From JAHEEL01 sp963715255 (GTDB lineage: Bacteria; Actinomycetota; Acidimicrobiia; Spongiisociales; UBA5794): a DNA stretch of 64,000 nt. The translations under genes were made by a program, and so were the position numbers. Location of the stretch: contig CAVQRN010000013.1 in NCBI GenBank assembly GCA_963715255.1, forward strand, positions 62,001 to 126,000. The letters run 5' to 3'. Below the pieces are notes generated by a model. That model did not search any database and was not told the origin of the DNA. It was given only the letters and a program-made list of their open reading frames with translations. Each line of letters opens with the position of its first letter. Within the stretch, counting starts at the first letter, position 1. Shown piece after piece: positions 63,906 to 64,000 of the stretch.

Positions 63906-64000
63906 ATGAGGAAGATGAATCTAATTGTCCTGGCCCTCGCCTTTGCATTGATTGCAGGTGCGTGTAGCTCGGACACCGAAGACACGACGACCACGGCGGC
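63906..64000 (+). CDS. Lipoprotein, N-terminal fragment cut by window end
   Basis: 31 residues visible: MRKMNLIVLALAFALIAGAC, a signal peptide and lipobox, then SSDTEDTTTTA, the Thr-rich linker common to this genome's secreted proteins. AGGAG lies five bases before ATG. The class cannot be told; ABC-transporter binding proteins often look like this. Confidence 0.75.
   Translation, partial: MRKMNLIVLALAFALIAGACSSDTEDTTTTA

Overview
The window is 64 kb of GC-rich, gene-dense bacterial chromosome. A WhiB-type iron-sulfur regulator, a GSII-type glutamine synthetase, Thr/Ser-rich linkers on secreted proteins, many GTG/TTG starts and the near absence of Shine-Dalgarno sites at promoter-proximal genes point to an actinomycete-phylum organism. 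My best guess is an Acidimicrobiia-like lineage; this is inference. I see no prophage, insertion sequence, plasmid gene or CRISPR array.

Layout. 1-10.4 kb: a minus-strand membrane and lipid cluster (lipoprotein, flippase-pseudokinase fusion, PAP2-kinase fusion, second lipoprotein, flippase, PAP2 phosphatase), with an MDR-family oxidoreductase on each side. 10.7-14.4 kb: EamA transporter, tandem-GNAT acetyltransferase, DUF4870 membrane protein, unknown proteins. 14.5-17.6 kb: leucine dehydrogenase and a fused E1 alpha/beta 2-oxoacid dehydrogenase, the opening steps of branched-chain amino acid breakdown. 17.7-19.5 kb: two acetyltransferases. 19.6-27 kb: glycolate oxidase glcDEF and hydantoinase/oxoprolinase-type hyuAB. 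27-29.5 kb: NifU-N protein, methyltransferase-like protein, envelope proteins. 29.6-32.9 kb: moaA with pterin/folate genes (folK-folE fusion, folB, pteridine-reductase-like SDR). 33-38.6 kb: glutamine synthetase II, coiled-coil membrane protein, ALDH7, DUF1254 protein. 38.6-40.6 kb: RidA, ErpA-like carrier, Mrp. 40.6-43.9 kb: a translationally coupled operon fxsA, nudix, MBL, M23. 43.9-47 kb: selA-selB. 47-50.6 kb: whiB, nfeD, receiver protein, CNNM/CorC protein, tRNA-Pro. 50.6-54.9 kb: asd-lysC, lipoprotein cyclophilin, PHP phosphoesterase. 55-59.2 kb: histidine kinase, methylmalonyl-CoA epimerase, carboxylase epsilon-like protein, thiolase, glpX. 59.3-64 kb: queuosine-mannosyltransferase-like enzyme, recR, ybaB, dnaX, a nucleotidase and the start of a lipoprotein.

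Three window-wide patterns stand out. (1) Twenty start codons have a TANNNT hexamer ending 6-8 bases upstream and no room for a ribosome binding site, so leaderless transcripts look like the norm for promoter-proximal genes; genes inside operons instead use ATGA/GTGA/TGATG overlaps or Shine-Dalgarno sites. (2) Degenerate tandem repeats with a 7- or 8-base period recur at gene 3' ends, where they abut or include stop codons. They also lie between ybaB and dnaX, and run in frame through the linker of DnaX. (3) Fourteen otherwise well-conserved genes carry fifteen single frameshifts, mostly in G/C runs. This reads as uncorrected sequencing indels rather than gene decay, so these genes are annotated as whole loci with the break position given.
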